A stretch of 7,421 nt of DNA from Candidatus Thorarchaeota archaeon (GTDB taxonomy: Archaea; Asgardarchaeota; Thorarchaeia; Thorarchaeales; Thorarchaeaceae), in NCBI GenBank assembly GCA_016840825.1, contig JAEORN010000027.1:1-7421 (forward strand). The letters run 5' to 3'. The position numbers and the translations under genes are program-made. Positions 5,953 through 7,421 of the stretch are shown here, one piece after another (position 1 is the stretch's first letter; each line of letters starts with the position of its first letter). A model generated the notes under the pieces. The model did no database searches, was not told the origin of the DNA, and saw nothing but the letters and a program-made list of their open reading frames with translations.

Positions 5953-6759
5953 ATGGTAGACTTCAGCGTTGCACTCGTCCAAATGCCCTGTAAAGAAGGG
6001 AATAGAGAAGATAACTTCAACTACGCAAAAGAGATGCTCGTAGGACATACGACACAAACTGCAGCCGAGTTTATTCTCTTTCCAGAATTGTTTGCGATAG
6101 GTTTCCGATATTCAGATTATGAGAATCTTGGACCAGGTATGCCTGGAAAAACCACAGAGTTTCTACAGGAGATAGCTGAAGAATATTCAGCCTATGTCGC
6201 AGCGACTGATATCGAGAGCGCTGGAACGAAGTATTACAATAAATTGGTCCTAGTCAATCCAAAAGGAAAAGTGATTGCATCCTATCGAAAGATGCATCCT
6301 TTTCAGAATGAGAAGGAAGTATTCCAAGGAGGAGATATTGCAGTTATCGTCGAATCAGGGAAGATCAAGGTTGGACTACAGATATGCTATGATGTCAGGT
6401 TCCCTGAGCTCTCAAGAACTCTTGCCGCGAACGGAGCTGAACTCCTTTTGATTCCAGCTGCCTTTCCCGACCCTCGAGCTGTTCATTGGGATAGTCTTGT
6501 TCAAGCACGAGCAATCGAGAATCAAGTCTATGTTGCTGCGACGAATAGAGTTGGGTGGGGATTCGATAGCAAGACGTACTTTGGTCATAGTCAGTTCATT
6601 GATCCTTGGGGAGTTCGGTCAACCAGGATTAATAGCGATATCTCTGTTTTCAATAATAGGGGTGATACTTCAATGATACAGGAGGTTAGAGAGCAAATAA
6701 CCTGCTGGCAAGATCGAGTACCAAGTCATTATGACTCAATAGAGTTTCATAAGGAATAG
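5953..6759 (+). CDS. Nitrilase-superfamily carbon-nitrogen hydrolase (amidase, Nit2/omega-amidase-like)
   Basis: Cytoplasmic hydrolase of C-N amide bonds through a covalent thioester. In 268-residue numbering from ATG 5953, the catalytic triad is complete: Glu45 in LFPELF, Lys113 in YRKMHPF, and Cys145 in QICYDVRFPEL. The second conserved Glu lies in NEKEVFQGG. The stretch HWDSLVQARAIENQVYVAA, then FGHSQFIDPWG, and the 268-residue length match stand-alone amidases rather than large nitrilases. CYDVRFPEL and the C-terminal IQEVREQI...R segment resemble omega-amidase/Nit2-type enzymes that deamidate 2-oxo acid amides or deaminated glutathione, but the substrate cannot be settled from sequence. 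A GTG at 5941 is in frame. ATG 5953 is preferred because GTGGGG lies 6 nt upstream and the family's usual N-terminus (FSVALVQMPC) follows at once. It diverges from porDAB and is followed after 55 nt by the small unknown gene. Confidence 0.92.
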   Translation: MVDFSVALVQMPCKEGNREDNFNYAKEMLVGHTTQTAAEFILFPELFAIGFRYSDYENLGPGMPGKTTEFLQEIAEEYSAYVAATDIESAGTKYYNKLVLVNPKGKVIASYRKMHPFQNEKEVFQGGDIAVIVESGKIKVGLQICYDVRFPELSRTLAANGAELLLIPAAFPDPRAVHWDSLVQARAIENQVYVAATNRVGWGFDSKTYFGHSQFIDPWGVRSTRINSDISVFNNRGDTSMIQEVREQITCWQDRVPSHYDSIEFHKE

Positions 6760-6814
6760 AACACAACCGTTAAGTGAATAGAGTAAAGCCCACAAACCAG
6801 AACGAGTGGTATCA

Positions 6815-7330
6815 ATGAGTGACGATATGTCTGAAATGGTCAAGAACTCTGTAAAGAACTGGTTCTCAAATGAAGGGATAAAGGTTGAAAGCATCTCAAA
6901 TCCTCGAGCAGAGTTTCTTTTCAAAGTGAAATACATGAGATTCTTCTTTACAGTTGTCAGACCGAATGAGCAACGCTACCTGCAGGTCGAATCGCAAGTA
7001 ATGATATCGCCTCAGCATCTACAGGTCTTGACTCCTGAGAAGATGAAACAATTTCAGATGGAAGCGCTCAAGTTCAGTTTTCAACAAGGAATCACTCTAG
7101 GTTTCATCCAACCACGACCGGGTCAACAACAAGGCCCAAAGCCTCCGGGACCAGGATTCGTCATCTCTGATAGGCTTTATGACGATGCCTTCTCCGACGA
7201 TAGACTTTGGCAGATAATGCGGAGGGTACATGGCGCAGTCGATATGGTCATTGCAATTCTAAATGAGATTGTAGGTAGTCCAGCGGTCACTCCTCCAACA
7301 GATGATGCAGGACCTTCCTACTATACATGA
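6815..7330 (+). CDS. Small protein of unknown function, possibly DUF2299-like
   Basis: A 171-residue soluble protein with no signal peptide or membrane helix. The N-terminal part opens with an amphipathic helix ending in VKNWFSNEGI (13-22), then alternating beta-type strands: EFLFKVKYMRFFFTVVRP (33-50) and YLQVESQVMIS (55-65). Next come a helix (about 73-91), a Pro/Gln/Gly-rich linker (98-114: QPRPGQQQGPKPPGPG), and a C-terminal helical part (about 116-152) with LWQIMRRVHGAVDMVIAILNE. The W-F...EG-then-strands pattern recalls the archaeal DUF2299 family and related YbjN-like folds, whose function is unknown; this match is from memory and tentative. The tail is short and polar (PPTDDAGPSYYT). 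A GTG at 6806 is in frame; ATG 6815 is the simpler start, with no strong SD. Same strand as the amidase, 55 nt downstream, so cotranscription is possible. Confidence 0.75.
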   Translation: MSDDMSEMVKNSVKNWFSNEGIKVESISNPRAEFLFKVKYMRFFFTVVRPNEQRYLQVESQVMISPQHLQVLTPEKMKQFQMEALKFSFQQGITLGFIQPRPGQQQGPKPPGPGFVISDRLYDDAFSDDRLWQIMRRVHGAVDMVIAILNEIVGSPAVTPPTDDAGPSYYT

Positions 7331-7421
7331 CAAATAGGCATAAAGTCCCTTTCCTATAATAATTGATAGTTCATCATAGGATAGAATATCTATATTTGAC
7401 CCTTATTCATAAATGCTTAGT
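7331..7421 (+). other. Non-coding right end with a possible promoter for the next gene
   Basis: AT-rich and without a reading frame of note. TCCTAT (7352-7357) and ATAGGA (7376-7381) are exact inverted repeats 18 nt apart, preceded by a pyrimidine-rich CCCTTTCC. This could mark the 3' end of the upstream transcript. TCTATATTT (7389-7397) is a fair archaeal TATA box and would start a transcript near or just past the window edge. Confidence 0.3.

Overview
The window looks like archaeal chromosome from an anaerobe of moderate GC content. The evidence is a multi-subunit pyruvate:ferredoxin oxidoreductase (POR) in the small-subunit form typical of archaea, Shine-Dalgarno-led gene junctions mixed with TATA-box promoters that suit leaderless starts, and a surface peptidase with a secretion signal and a C-terminal membrane anchor. 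The composition and this gene mix would fit an uncultured lineage such as Thorarchaeia (Asgard), but that placement is a guess. No rRNA, tRNA, CRISPR array, insertion sequence or integrase was seen, so this reads as ordinary chromosome.

Layout, left to right. (1) Positions 1-1221, minus strand: a long open frame cut by the left edge. It encodes an HD-superfamily protein of the SAMHD1/dGTPase-like class (COG1078) whose metal-binding HD motif has been almost entirely replaced. (2) 1222-1291: a divergent promoter region containing a perfect 12-bp palindrome. (3) 1292-3391, plus: a secreted M28 metallopeptidase with all zinc ligands, a beta-rich spacer, four exact-length 48-residue acidic calcium-binding-type repeats (plus a degenerate fifth), and a C-terminal transmembrane helix. 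(4) 3401-3429: a long hairpin between two convergent genes. (5) 5813-3434, minus: a tightly packed porD-porA-porB operon (ferredoxin-like delta, alpha, and TPP-binding beta subunits) without a porG next to it. (6) 5814-5952: a divergent promoter region with a TATA box for porD and an operator-like dyad. (7) 5953-6759, plus: a nitrilase-superfamily amidase with the full Glu-Lys-Cys triad. (8) 6815-7330, plus: a small protein of unknown function, possibly DUF2299-like. (9) 7331-7421: non-coding, with a possible promoter for a gene beyond the right edge.

How they work together: the POR operon is the metabolic centre. It interconverts pyruvate and CoA with acetyl-CoA, CO2 and reduced ferredoxin in the cytoplasm. 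The M28 enzyme would release amino acids from peptides outside the cell, and the amidase would act on small amides inside it. Together this suggests peptide-based heterotrophy, but only the POR genes form a demonstrable unit. The most unusual item is the HD-family protein that keeps the family's framework but has lost its catalytic residues.
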